In this document: positions 1 through 7,871 of the stretch, piece by piece
Layout of the letters: every line of letters starts with the position of its first letter
How positions within the stretch are numbered: the stretch's first letter is position 1
Assembly: GCA_028690585.1 (NCBI GenBank)
Contig: JAQVAZ010000001.1
Span: 1 to 64,000 of the forward strand
Source: Candidatus Altimarinota bacterium
Lineage (GTDB): Bacteria > Patescibacteriota > Gracilibacteria > JAHISY01
Length of the DNA: 64,000 nucleotides
Direction of reading: 5' to 3'
The notes under the pieces: model-generated
The model's input: only the letters and a program-made list of their open reading frames with translations
Told to the model about the DNA's origin: nothing
Databases searched by the model: none
Position numbers and translations under genes: made by a program

Positions 1-959
1 TGCTCGCTTTTCGCGACCCAGAGGGTTTGCGCCCACTGTGTCTCGGTAAACGCAAAGGCAAAACTCAAGATGAATACACTGTAGCGAGTGAGAATGTTGC
101 GCTTGCAGTGCTTGGTTACGAGATGCTGGGAGATATCCAAGCAGGGGAGGCAGTGTGGATTACGCAAACTGGGAAAATCTCTCGTAAGCAATGCGCGCAT
201 CCAAATTGGGCACCCTGTATTTTTGAATACGTTTATCTCGCGCGGCCAGATGCTACGATTGATAATGTTTCTGTCTACAAAGCACGGTTGCGCTCTGGCG
301 AATTCCTCGCAGCGCAAATCCGCAAAGCCAATCTGCCGATCGATGTGGTGATTCCTGTGCCAGATACTTCACGCGCTGCTGCGCTGACGGTGGCTTCTTC
401 TCTCGGTGTGAGATTCCGCGAGGGCTTAATTAAAAATCGCTACATCGGCAGAACCTTCATCATGCCAACTCAGGCAAAGCGTAATAAATCTATTCGCCAC
501 AAACTGATTCCGATCGAGCTAGAGCTTCGCAAGAAAAATGTTTTGCTTGTGGATGATTCCATTGTGAGAGGAAATACTTCTCGCCAGCTCGTGGAGATGG
601 TGCGTGCTGCTGGTGCAAAAAAAGTTTATCTTGCAGCAGCTTCACCAGCTCTCAAATTTCCATGTGTGTATGGAGTGGATATGCCAAGCAAAAAAGAGTT
701 CATCGCGAACGGTTTGGATACTGATGAGATTTGTAAGCAGCTCAAAGCCGATGCGCTATTTTATCTTCCACTGCCAGATTTGATCGAATCCTGCCAGTAT
801 GCGAAATCCAAGCACCGCAAGAAATTCTGCACTGCTTGCTTCGATGGAAAATATCCAACTCGCGAAGTAACTCCGAAGTATCTCGCGGAAGTAGAAAAAG
901 CGCGCGAGGAATCTTCTCGCAACACTGGAGAAGATCCAACGCAACTAACCTTGCTGTAG
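1..959 (+). CDS. purF: Amidophosphoribosyltransferase (PurF), 5'-truncated by window edge
   Basis: C-terminal part of glutamine-PRPP amidotransferase, the first committed step of purine synthesis (PRPP + Gln to phosphoribosylamine). The reading frame is open from base 3 and begins AFRDPEGLRPLCLG, a typical PurF core segment, so the real start lies outside the window. The PRPP-binding loop VLLVDDSIVRGNTSRQ is intact, followed by GAKKVYLAAASP. The N-terminal Ntn-hydrolase glutaminase cannot be seen. It is followed, after a 660-base gap, by purD on the same strand, so purine genes are loosely grouped here. Confidence 0.95.
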   Translation, partial: LAFRDPEGLRPLCLGKRKGKTQDEYTVASENVALAVLGYEMLGDIQAGEAVWITQTGKISRKQCAHPNWAPCIFEYVYLARPDATIDNVSVYKARLRSGEFLAAQIRKANLPIDVVIPVPDTSRAAALTVASSLGVRFREGLIKNRYIGRTFIMPTQAKRNKSIRHKLIPIELELRKKNVLLVDDSIVRGNTSRQLVEMVRAAGAKKVYLAAASPALKFPCVYGVDMPSKKEFIANGLDTDEICKQLKADALFYLPLPDLIESCQYAKSKHRKKFCTACFDGKYPTREVTPKYLAEVEKAREESSRNTGEDPTQLTLL

Positions 960-1012
960 CGGGAATAAAGAATAACGGAATATGGAATAAAGAATAAGGC
1001 TTAAAAATAGTG

Positions 1013-1038
1013 TAGAGACGCCCCGTCGGGGCGTCTTT
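1013..1038 (+). terminator. Palindrome copy A1, probable purF terminator
   Basis: AGACGCCCC (1016-1024) pairs with GGGGCGTCT (1028-1036) across a 3-base loop, followed by a short T run. It lies 56 bases after the purF stop. The same palindrome recurs at 6117, 38856 and 38944, so it may be a mobile-type repeat serving as terminator. Confidence 0.55.
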
Positions 1039-1315
1039 GACTTTATAAGAATTTATTTTTAGGTTTACCCCTCGCTTTTTTCTTCAAGTGAAGCGAATCA
1101 CCGACTTTAGTCGGTGGATGTTTCAAAAATTAAAAATCTACCATCTAAAAACTACCAGCTTCAAGCTAGTGGGTGGGGGAGTTGAAGTTATCGCCTCCCC
1201 TGGATTTTCATTCTCCTTGATTTAGGATTTCTCCGAATTTTAATGGAGTGATGTGATTCCAGCGATTATCTACCTCTGACCAGAGGAAGTATAGTGTTTT
1301 CACTCAACCATCTTC

Positions 1316-1444
1316 CTAACCTATAAATTTTCCATCCCGAAGCTTATAAGCGAAATCGGGATTTCTGTGTGAGGAGGGAAAACTATCATCGAAGGGAATA
1401 AATCCTTCTGGTGGTTTTACTTCATCTCCGAATACGCAAACCAT
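1316..1444 (-). CDS. Candidate 42-residue protein of unknown function
   Basis: Short ORF in the gap between purF and purD, minus strand, ATG at 1444, TAG stop at 1316-1318. It begins MVCVFGDEVKPPEGFIPFDD and is rich in Pro, Asp and Phe; no family is recognised. Unlike nearly all other genes here it has an AAAAGGA Shine-Dalgarno-like sequence about 8 bases before the ATG. The coding region contains a stem-loop, ATCCCGA (1334-1340) with TCGGGAT (1356-1362), enclosing the palindrome GCTTATAAGC, so the stretch could instead be a repeat or RNA element. Low certainty. Confidence 0.35.
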   Translation of the reverse strand: MVCVFGDEVKPPEGFIPFDDSFPSSHRNPDFAYKLRDGKFIG

Positions 1445-1485
1445 TTTTTTATCCTTTTGTAAGAGAGAATGTGTAATTGCGAGTG

Positions 1486-1508
1486 GTGGAAGCTTCCACG
1501 ATGGAAGC
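1486..1508. repeat. Competing palindromes upstream of the 42-aa ORF
   Basis: GTGGAAGCTTCCAC (1486-1499) is a perfect 14-base palindrome. It overlaps a second hairpin, GCTTCCA (1492-1498) with TGGAAGC (1502-1508). Both lie 42-64 bases upstream (minus strand) of the 42-residue ORF and could be an operator or leader structure. The rest of 960-1618 holds repeat-like AT-rich sequence (960-1005), one more hairpin CACCGAC/GTCGGTG (1099-1116), and nothing else I can assign. Confidence 0.4.
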
Positions 1509-1618
1509 GGTAGCCAATCTCACTATCACACTCCTTTCCTCAAATTTGGTTTGTTATTTTAAAGCTTTTTTCGCTTTTGGCAAATTGAGTTAGAATGCAA
1601 TCCCATAATTCACTTCAA

Positions 1619-2968
1619 ATGAAAGTTTTGGTAGTTGGCAACGGTGCGAGAGAAAATGCCATCGTAGAAGCGTTTTCCCGTAGTAAGCATAATCTGGAGA
1701 TTGTAGTTTTCGCTGACAAAGTGAACCCTGGCATAAAGAAGTTTGCTTCTGCGTATGAGGTAGCTTCTTCACTTTTGGATTTCGAGAAGCTGCGTGAATT
1801 TGCTGCGAAAGAGAAACCAGAGTTTGCGGTGGTTGGGCCAGAAGCTCCGATTGTGGCGGGTGCTGCGGATGAGTTGGAGAAGTTGGGAATTCCTTGCGTT
1901 GCACCAAAAAAATTAGGTGGGCAGCTGGAAGGCAGCAAAGCTTTTACACGTAAGTTGATGCAGAAGTATGAGATTGTTGGCAATCCAGCTTTTGCTGTTT
2001 TCAAAAAATGGAGTGGAGACATTTCCGAAGCTGATGTGATGGAAGCAATGCGTAAATTTGTGGAAGCTTTAAACGGAGAATTCGTGGTGAAGGCGGATGG
2101 ATTGCAAGGCGGCAAAGGTGTGAAAGTTGTTGGAGATCACCTCGCGGGAATCGCTGATGGTTTGCATTACGCGAAGCGCTGCATCGAAGAAGATGGTTAT
2201 GTGGTGATTGAAGAAAAATTAATCGGTGAAGAATTTAGCCTCATGTATCTCACCGATGGAGAAACTCTCGCAGCGATGCCAGCGGTGCAAGATCACAAGC
2301 GCGCTTACGAAGATGATAAAGGTCCAAATACAGGCGGAATGGGCACTTACTCAGATTCCAATCATTCGCTACCATTTCTTACGGCAGAAGATTTAGTGCA
2401 AGCGCGTGAGATTACTCAGGCAATGCTTGAGGCAGTGAATGAAGAAACGGGTGAGAAATTTCGCGGTGTGATGTATGGAGGATTCATGGCAACGAAAGCG
2501 GGAGTGAGGTTGATCGAATACAATGCGCGCTTCGGAGATCCTGAAGCAGAAAATGTTTTTCCGATTATGGAGAGTGATTTTGTAGATGTTTGCCGCGCGG
2601 TTATCTCTGGGAATCTCAAAAACACTCCACTCGAATTCGCGAAAAAAGCAACGGTTTGTAAGTATGTGGTGCCAAACGGTTACCCAGATGCTCCAATCAA
2701 AGGTGAAGAAATCAAAGTGTTTGGGTTACCAGAAAACTGCAAAGCTTATTATGCTTCCGTGGATTTGGATTCAGAGGGGAGGCTTCGCCTCGGTGGTAGC
2801 CGCGCGATTGCTTTGGTTGGCATCGCGGATTCACTTTCTAAAGCTGAGCGCATTGCAGAAGAAGGAGTGAAAAGTATCGAAGGCCCAGTGTTTCACCGCA
2901 GAGATATTGGCACAGAAGCGCTGATTAACCGCCGAGTGATTCATATGCAAAACATTCGTAAACAATAA
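1619..2968 (+). CDS. purD: Phosphoribosylamine-glycine ligase (PurD)
   Basis: GAR synthetase, second step of purine synthesis: phosphoribosylamine + glycine + ATP to GAR. About 449 aa, near the usual 420-430. N-terminal MKVLVVGNGAREN is the classic PurD start, so I take ATG 1619 rather than the upstream in-frame ATG at 1595. ATP-grasp elements are visible: FVVKADGLQGGKGVKV, the acidic EEKLIGEEFSLM, GPNTGGMGTYS, and EYNARFGDPEAENVFP. Candidate -10 boxes are TAGAAT (1591-1596) and CATAAT (1604-1609), the latter only 9 bases before the ATG. There is no Shine-Dalgarno. Confidence 0.96.
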   Translation: MKVLVVGNGARENAIVEAFSRSKHNLEIVVFADKVNPGIKKFASAYEVASSLLDFEKLREFAAKEKPEFAVVGPEAPIVAGAADELEKLGIPCVAPKKLGGQLEGSKAFTRKLMQKYEIVGNPAFAVFKKWSGDISEADVMEAMRKFVEALNGEFVVKADGLQGGKGVKVVGDHLAGIADGLHYAKRCIEEDGYVVIEEKLIGEEFSLMYLTDGETLAAMPAVQDHKRAYEDDKGPNTGGMGTYSDSNHSLPFLTAEDLVQAREITQAMLEAVNEETGEKFRGVMYGGFMATKAGVRLIEYNARFGDPEAENVFPIMESDFVDVCRAVISGNLKNTPLEFAKKATVCKYVVPNGYPDAPIKGEEIKVFGLPENCKAYYASVDLDSEGRLRLGGSRAIALVGIADSLSKAERIAEEGVKSIEGPVFHRRDIGTEALINRRVIHMQNIRKQ

Positions 2969-2974
2969 TTCAAT

Positions 2975-3379
2975 ATGGAAACTGCAATTAGCATTATCGT
3001 TATCTTCGCAATTCTCGGTTTGGGAGTAATGGTTTTGATGTTTATCAAAAAGCATAAACGCAGGCTAAGCGCGGGGGAGATGAGTTTTGTGCGGAATCAG
3101 TGGCGGATGCTAAGTAGTGGGAAAAACATGCGCAACAGTATTCTCGAAGCAGATAAGCTGATTGATTATGTTTTAGGCAAGTATGGTTACACTGGCAGCA
3201 TGGGGGAGAAGCTCAAGAAAGCACAAAGAATATTTACTGACATCAATGCAGTTTGGGCTGCGCATAAGATTCGCAATCGCCTCGCGCATGAGTTGGAATT
3301 TCACCCTACCAAAAACGATGTAGATTTCGTTTTAGCTAGCTTCGGAAAAGCTCTCAGGGACTTGGAAATTGAGCTTTAA
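2975..3379 (+). CDS. Membrane-anchored small protein with a HEPN-like RNRLAH motif
   Basis: 134 aa, 6 bases after purD. Residues 4-24 are a single hydrophobic helix followed by KKHKRR, giving an N-terminal membrane anchor with a cytoplasmic soluble domain. The soluble part is helical and contains AHKIRNRLAHE near residues 96-106; this fits the R-x4-H pattern of HEPN domains, but the resemblance is motif-level only. Likely co-transcribed with purD and the following gene. Function unknown. Confidence 0.75.
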   Translation: METAISIIVIFAILGLGVMVLMFIKKHKRRLSAGEMSFVRNQWRMLSSGKNMRNSILEADKLIDYVLGKYGYTGSMGEKLKKAQRIFTDINAVWAAHKIRNRLAHELEFHPTKNDVDFVLASFGKALRDLEIEL

Positions 3380-3413
3380 TATGCTAAAATATCTCGATAA
3401 TAAAAATTAAAAA

Positions 3414-4673
3414 ATGACAACATTTTACTATGTTGCAGTTTCGACCTCCGCTCGACGCAAGATGGCTGGGCAAATAGAATCAGCTTCTGAGAGAGATGCG
3501 CGAATGGAATTAAACAAGATGGGTTTGGCAATTTTGACTTTGAATACAGAGAAGCCAGCTGATTTCAAAGAAACTAAAATAGCTACCGATACTACTGCTT
3601 TTGAGTTTGTAGCGAAGGATAAATTTGCTAAAGAAGTGAATGGCACGATTGATGCAGCTGATCGTGAAGCTGCTTACGATAGATTGATTTCAGAGTTTCA
3701 TTTTGAAGTTAGTGCAATTTATCCCTCTACTGCTTCTGCTGAGGAAAAAACTAAAGCTGTGCAAGAAGGTATTCAACCTATTCTTGATCTCAAAGCTAAG
3801 CGTAAAGCAGAAGAAGATAATACCAAAAAACGCACTTTGCGTGGTGGTTTGGAATCACTTGTGAGGTTGGCAGGAGGTAAACACGAAGAAGATGTAGATA
3901 AGGATAATCATGAAGCTGAGGTTGTGGAAGCTGCTGCGAAAGTGCAGAAAACCAAAGAGAATGTTACTGAGAAGAAAGAAGAGAATTCATTTAAGGAATC
4001 GGATTCAGATAATGAGAATTTGGTTGTGAAAGAACAATCCTCTCTTTTTGATCAAAAAAGTCTGGAAGATAAGATTCTCCAGTCAAAACAGTTTTTCGGG
4101 AAGTTTTACTTTCGCTTAACTGAGTTGGTGATTCCACGTGAAGGTAAAACTCGCGCAGAAGCCTGGAAAGATATTCTTCAGCTTTTTATCAAAGAAGATA
4201 AGGCTACAGAAGATTCGAAGAATCCAGATTCGCCTGAGTTGCAGCCATCAATTCAGTCTCAGCAGCAACCACAAGCTAAAATTTCAGCAAAATCTCAATC
4301 TCCAGATCCAGCAGAATCTCAGTCTTCTGATCATAAGTTCTCTCTATTTGATCCAATGGATCGAAAAGCTTTTTTACAAAGAGGTTGGATGATAGGGGAG
4401 AATCTTACTGGTATTTTGGCTTTCATCTATTTTGTTTACTTCATCTTCGGAAATTTTGCGCTGCGTTATCAGTGGGGAATTTTCACTGATTTAGCTACCA
4501 ATACAATCCAAGGGAATACAGTGATTCCTTTCTTTGCTTTTGCTTTTATCTTCATTCGTCTCCTCATGTGGTTACGCGAAAAATTCACTAGTTGGAGCCC
4601 AATTCGAACTGCGCTACTTTTTCTTTCTGGAGCCATTTTCTTGATTTTTATGGGGTTGAACCTAATGCATTAA
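3414..4673 (+). CDS. Membrane protein with GspF/PilC-like N-terminus, unknown function
   Basis: 419 aa. Residues 3-42 (FYYVAVSTSARRKMAGQIES, then ERDARMELNKMGLAILTL) resemble the N-terminal domain of type II secretion/type IV pilus GspF/PilC proteins (pattern FxYxA...G.I.A.s...A...L...G). The middle (about 110-310) is charged, Glu/Lys/Gln/Ser-rich and probably disordered. The C-terminus has three predicted membrane helices (about 335-350, 368-385, 397-415). It lacks the repeated GspF helical domains, so it is not a true PilC. A TAAAAT box sits at 3385-3390. Confidence 0.75.
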   Translation: MTTFYYVAVSTSARRKMAGQIESASERDARMELNKMGLAILTLNTEKPADFKETKIATDTTAFEFVAKDKFAKEVNGTIDAADREAAYDRLISEFHFEVSAIYPSTASAEEKTKAVQEGIQPILDLKAKRKAEEDNTKKRTLRGGLESLVRLAGGKHEEDVDKDNHEAEVVEAAAKVQKTKENVTEKKEENSFKESDSDNENLVVKEQSSLFDQKSLEDKILQSKQFFGKFYFRLTELVIPREGKTRAEAWKDILQLFIKEDKATEDSKNPDSPELQPSIQSQQQPQAKISAKSQSPDPAESQSSDHKFSLFDPMDRKAFLQRGWMIGENLTGILAFIYFVYFIFGNFALRYQWGIFTDLATNTIQGNTVIPFFAFAFIFIRLLMWLREKFTSWSPIRTALLFLSGAIFLIFMGLNLMH

Positions 4674-4717
4674 AAGTTTGCTGAAAGGGTTACATTTCTC
4701 TAAAATCTCTTCTCGAA

Positions 4718-5491
4718 ATGTGGCCTATTTTAGAAATCGCGGGGATGCGTTTCCCTACTTACAATCTTGCGCTGGTGATTGGTGTAATCGCGGGTCTTGC
4801 GGTGCTTTTTCTCGCGGCTAGGCGCAAGCGGGTAGCGCTGCAATTTCTTGCAGATAATTTGATTACTCTCGTAGCGATTACTTTTCTTTTCTCTCGCTTA
4901 GTAGAGGTTTGGATAAATAAATATCCGCTGATGTCGATCCCTTTCTTCTGGCAGGAGAATGGTGGTTTCAGTTTTTATGGGGGATTAGTAGGGTTCTTTT
5001 TCGCTTTATTTATCCTTTGCCGCAAATATGGTGAGAATTTCTTCGTGTGGCTGGATTTGATTTCTCTTTCTGCCACGATTGCGATAGTTTTTCATCACCT
5101 TGGCACTTTTCTCTCAGGAGTAGCTTATGGCACTCCTACGGTTTTGTTTTGGGGAGTTACTTTCACCAATCCAGATTCTGCGGTGCTTACCACGCTTCCG
5201 ATTCATCCAGTGCAACTTTATGCAGCTTTACTCGCTTTGATTTTCTTCGGAGTAGCAGTTTTTATCTCCAAGCATACTTACACAGCTGGCAAAGCTGGAA
5301 TCTTCTTACTTCTCACACTTTCACTTTCCGATTTCCTACTAGATTTCCTCCGGGGAGATTCTGCTCCGATGTTTGGTTTTCTTCGCGCTAGCCAGTATTT
5401 TGCGCTAGCCTTTGCTGCTATCGCAGCTGCTTTGATTTTCAAAATGAAACACGAAAAAATTTCTGCTAGCTCAAATGAGTTAAATATCTAA
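4718..5491 (+). CDS. lgt: Divergent prolipoprotein diacylglyceryl transferase (Lgt family)
   Basis: 257 aa polytopic membrane protein with Lgt architecture: N-terminal FPTYNLALVIGVIAGL, central GGFSFYGGLVGFF (the usual HGGL region), and C-terminal LDFLRGD. Lgt transfers diacylglycerol from phosphatidylglycerol to the lipobox Cys of prolipoproteins. The signature G-R-x-x-N-F-x-N-G-E is replaced by HHLGTFLSGV, losing the family's conserved Arg and Asn, so activity or substrate may differ. TAAAAT (4701-4706) lies 11 bases before the ATG. No lipoprotein signal peptidase is nearby. Confidence 0.75.
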   Translation: MWPILEIAGMRFPTYNLALVIGVIAGLAVLFLAARRKRVALQFLADNLITLVAITFLFSRLVEVWINKYPLMSIPFFWQENGGFSFYGGLVGFFFALFILCRKYGENFFVWLDLISLSATIAIVFHHLGTFLSGVAYGTPTVLFWGVTFTNPDSAVLTTLPIHPVQLYAALLALIFFGVAVFISKHTYTAGKAGIFLLLTLSLSDFLLDFLRGDSAPMFGFLRASQYFALAFAAIAAALIFKMKHEKISASSNELNI

Positions 5492-5503
5492 AACCCATAT
5501 CAC

Positions 5504-5974
5504 ATGCAAACACTCTTGGATTTTTTTACTAATTTTGAGCCTGGAAGCTGGTTGGGTATAACTCTCCGTGGAGTGTTTGTTTACCTTTTTATTCTTTGGG
5601 TAGCGATTGTGATTTGGGTGGCGCGAGATAGCGTAGCGCGCAGCAAGAATCTAATTTTCCAAGTTGGTGCAATTGCTTTGGCTATCGCGCTGAATATTTT
5701 TGGTTTGCTGATTTATCTTATTATCCGCCCACAAAAAACTCTCACAGAATCTTTTCAGCAAGAGTTAGAGCAAAAGATTCTCTCCGAGAGGGAAGATGAT
5801 TGCCAAAAATGCGGAAGGCCACTGCCGCTTGAATTCCAGTTTTGCCCAGGCTGCGGAGAAGAAGCGCGCCACCACTGCCGCAAATGCCACAAACTTATCA
5901 CCAAAACTTGGGAGGTTTGCCCATACTGTGGAATCAAAAAACTTGAAATCAAAAAAGAAGAAGTGAAGAAGTGA
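5504..5974 (+). CDS. Membrane protein with C-terminal double zinc ribbon
   Basis: 156 aa, 12 bases after lgt. Two membrane helices (about 20-42 and 56-74) are followed by CQKCGRPLPLEFQFCPGCG and CRKCHKLITKTWEVCPYCG, two treble-clef type zinc ribbons of the DZANK/zinc-ribbon class, facing the cytoplasm by the positive-inside rule. The stop is TGA, which helps show that the standard bacterial code is in use. Partner or substrate is unknown; ribbons of this type usually mediate protein or nucleic-acid contacts. Confidence 0.8.
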   Translation: MQTLLDFFTNFEPGSWLGITLRGVFVYLFILWVAIVIWVARDSVARSKNLIFQVGAIALAIALNIFGLLIYLIIRPQKTLTESFQQELEQKILSEREDDCQKCGRPLPLEFQFCPGCGEEARHHCRKCHKLITKTWEVCPYCGIKKLEIKKEEVKK

Positions 5975-6025
5975 AGAGGGAGGAAGATGGTTTTTAATTT
6001 TGGTGAAATGTTTTTGTCTTTCCAG

Positions 6026-6085
6026 CGAAAGCGGGAATCCAGAAATTCCCCTCTTTCGTAAAGAGGGGTTGGGGGAGATTTAGAA
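6026..6085. repeat. Intergenic repeat copies (families B and C)
   Basis: Contains AGCGAAAGCGGGAATCCAGA, a decayed copy of the TTCCCGCTTTCGCGGGAA element, then a CCCCTCTTTCGTAAAGAGGGG hairpin element. Relatives occur at 18118-18181, 52923-53090, 55887-55920 and 62022-62052. Noncoding. Confidence 0.6.
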
Positions 6086-6116
6086 AAAAATTGTAGGAAA
6101 TTTCGTTTCAAAAAAA

Positions 6117-6142
6117 AGACGCCCCGCTGGGGCGTCTCTACA
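6117..6142. terminator. Palindrome copy A2 between convergent genes
   Basis: AGACGCCCC (6117-6125) pairs with GGGGCGTCT (6129-6137), loop GCT, then CTACA. It lies between two convergent genes (zinc-ribbon protein and the 184-aa protein), a position expected of a bidirectional terminator. Confidence 0.55.
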
Positions 6143-6183
6143 ATAATTCTGTTTCCCTGCCTTACTGGCAGGCTTAATAACTT

Positions 6184-6738
6184 CTATCCTAATCCGAGTT
6201 TTTTGCGTAGCGCAGCAGCTTCATCATCATCTTGTTTCTTCTTATCTGCTTGCTTCGCTTGCATCTCGAGGTCATTCCAATCATTCTTGTGTTTTTCTTC
6301 TAGCACTTTTAGTTGATCTGCGTGTTTGCTATTTAGCTCCGCAAACTTCTTTTGCTCTTCTTCGAAGATGCGAATCAATTCATCAATCTGATATTGGCTG
6401 AGTTTTGGAATACTAGTGATGATTCTCTGTTTCTCAGTTTTTGTCAGTGAAATCGAAGCCGCGAGTAGTTGGAGGAATTTTTGCTCCTCAAACTTTGTAT
6501 TGGGATGCGCTGGCACTGGAATCGTAGTGATGAAGCTGTGATCATCACCACCCGTGACAAATTGATCTTCACTCAATTCCTCATCACTCTGCAGCGGAGA
6601 AACGATTTTCCCCATATCTCCAGCATCACCTGTAGCAGCAGGAGGATTCACGGCAGGATCAGTGGCTTGTGGCTGCGGATTCGCAGGGGAGCCACCCTTA
6701 TCATCACTAGCTGGCGGTTGTGTATTGTTATCATTCAT
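6184..6738 (-). CDS. Charged 184-aa protein of unknown function
   Basis: Starts MNDNNTQPPASDDKGG. Residues 1-60 are Pro/Asp/Gly-rich and probably disordered; 75-184 are strongly helical with many Lys, Glu and Gln (QYQIDELIRIFEEEQKKFAE and onward), likely a coiled coil. No signal peptide or membrane segment. A perfect TAAAAT -10 box (6746-6751) ends 7 bases before the ATG, so the mRNA would be nearly leaderless. It is divergent from dxr, whose promoter shares this 56-base gap. Confidence 0.75.
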   Translation of the reverse strand: MNDNNTQPPASDDKGGSPANPQPQATDPAVNPPAATGDAGDMGKIVSPLQSDEELSEDQFVTGGDDHSFITTIPVPAHPNTKFEEQKFLQLLAASISLTKTEKQRIITSIPKLSQYQIDELIRIFEEEQKKFAELNSKHADQLKVLEEKHKNDWNDLEMQAKQADKKKQDDDEAAALRKKLGLG

Positions 6739-6794
6739 CCCGATTATTTTAACTATAAAACCACTAGAAGGGCAAATCCGCTAAAATACACACC

Positions 6795-7871
6795 ATGCAA
6801 AAGTTAATCATTCTCGGCTCCACTGGCTCGATTGGGCAGCAAACTCTCGAGGTGATTCGCAGATTCCCGCGCGAATTCAAAGTGGTTGGTTTAGCTAGTG
6901 GTGAAAACTTCGAATTACTCGAAGCGCAGATTGCAGAATTCCAGCCACGCCTCATCGCCACCAATCATCCCAATAAGTTTCGCAATCAAAAAATTCTGCC
7001 ACTTGAAGAGTTGGCTGCGCAGAAATGTGATTTAGTAGTCTCTGCTGTGAGTGGGGTAGCGGGTTTGCTTCCGACTCTCGCTGCGCTGCGGGTTGGCAAC
7101 GATGTAGCATTAGCGAATAAAGAGTGTTTGGTTTTGGCAGGTGGCATCGTGATGCAAACTGCGCGCAAAAATAATGCGCAGATTTTTCCAGTAGATTCTG
7201 AGCATTCGGGTGTGTGGCAACTATTGGAGAAAGTTGATAAGAAAAAAATCCGCAAAGTGATTCTCACTGCGAGTGGAGGCAGCCTCCGCAATCTTCCGCT
7301 TTATCGCCTCCATGCGATTACTCCGCGCGAAGTTTTGAATCATCCTACTTGGCAGATGGGAAAAAAAGTTACGGTGGATTCAGCCACGCTTGCGAATAAA
7401 GCTTTCGAAGTGATTGAAGCGCATCATCTTTTTGATTTACCTTACGAAAAAATCGAAATTGTGATTCATCCGCAATCATTGATTCACGCGATGGTAGAAA
7501 CTATCGATGGAGGAATCTTCGCGCAACTCGCGAATCCAGATATGCGACTACCGATTCAACACGCTTTATTCCGCGGGATTCGCAATCCTTCACCGCTGGA
7601 GTTTCTCTCGCTGGCAGATAAGAAACTCGAATTTATCAAACCAGATTTCACTCGTTATCCACTTTTTCAGACGATTCTATCTGCAGCGCAGCAGGGAGGT
7701 TTGGCGCCAGCGGTGGCTGCTATCGCAGATGAAGTCGCAGTGAATAAATTTCTCGCAGGAGAAATCTCTTTTCCCGAGATGGAGATTTTTGTGAAAACGG
7801 CTTTAGTGCAAACTCCGCGCAAACCCGCTACTCTCAAAAATATTTTAGAATTAGTAAACGCTTCCAAATGA
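6795..7871 (+). CDS. dxr: 1-deoxy-D-xylulose 5-phosphate reductoisomerase (Dxr/IspC)
   Basis: Second MEP-pathway enzyme: DXP + NADPH to 2-C-methyl-D-erythritol 4-phosphate. 358 aa, slightly short of the usual 390. The NADPH loop GSTGSIGQQTLEV, metal/substrate motif PVDSEHSG, ASGGSLRNLP loop, HPTWQMGKKVTVDSATLANK and NPDMRLPIQHAL are all present. TAAAAT (6782-6787) is 7 bases before the ATG. The TGA stop overlaps the next ATG (ATGA at 7868-7871), so it is translationally coupled to ispDF. This is the standard route to IPP/DMAPP in bacteria. Confidence 0.96.
   Translation: MQKLIILGSTGSIGQQTLEVIRRFPREFKVVGLASGENFELLEAQIAEFQPRLIATNHPNKFRNQKILPLEELAAQKCDLVVSAVSGVAGLLPTLAALRVGNDVALANKECLVLAGGIVMQTARKNNAQIFPVDSEHSGVWQLLEKVDKKKIRKVILTASGGSLRNLPLYRLHAITPREVLNHPTWQMGKKVTVDSATLANKAFEVIEAHHLFDLPYEKIEIVIHPQSLIHAMVETIDGGIFAQLANPDMRLPIQHALFRGIRNPSPLEFLSLADKKLEFIKPDFTRYPLFQTILSAAQQGGLAPAVAAIADEVAVNKFLAGEISFPEMEIFVKTALVQTPRKPATLKNILELVNASK

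Noticed and set aside
2975-3379. HEPN toxin of a toxin-antitoxin pair
   Set aside because: No antitoxin-like partner is adjacent, and the protein has a membrane anchor; only the motif is noted.
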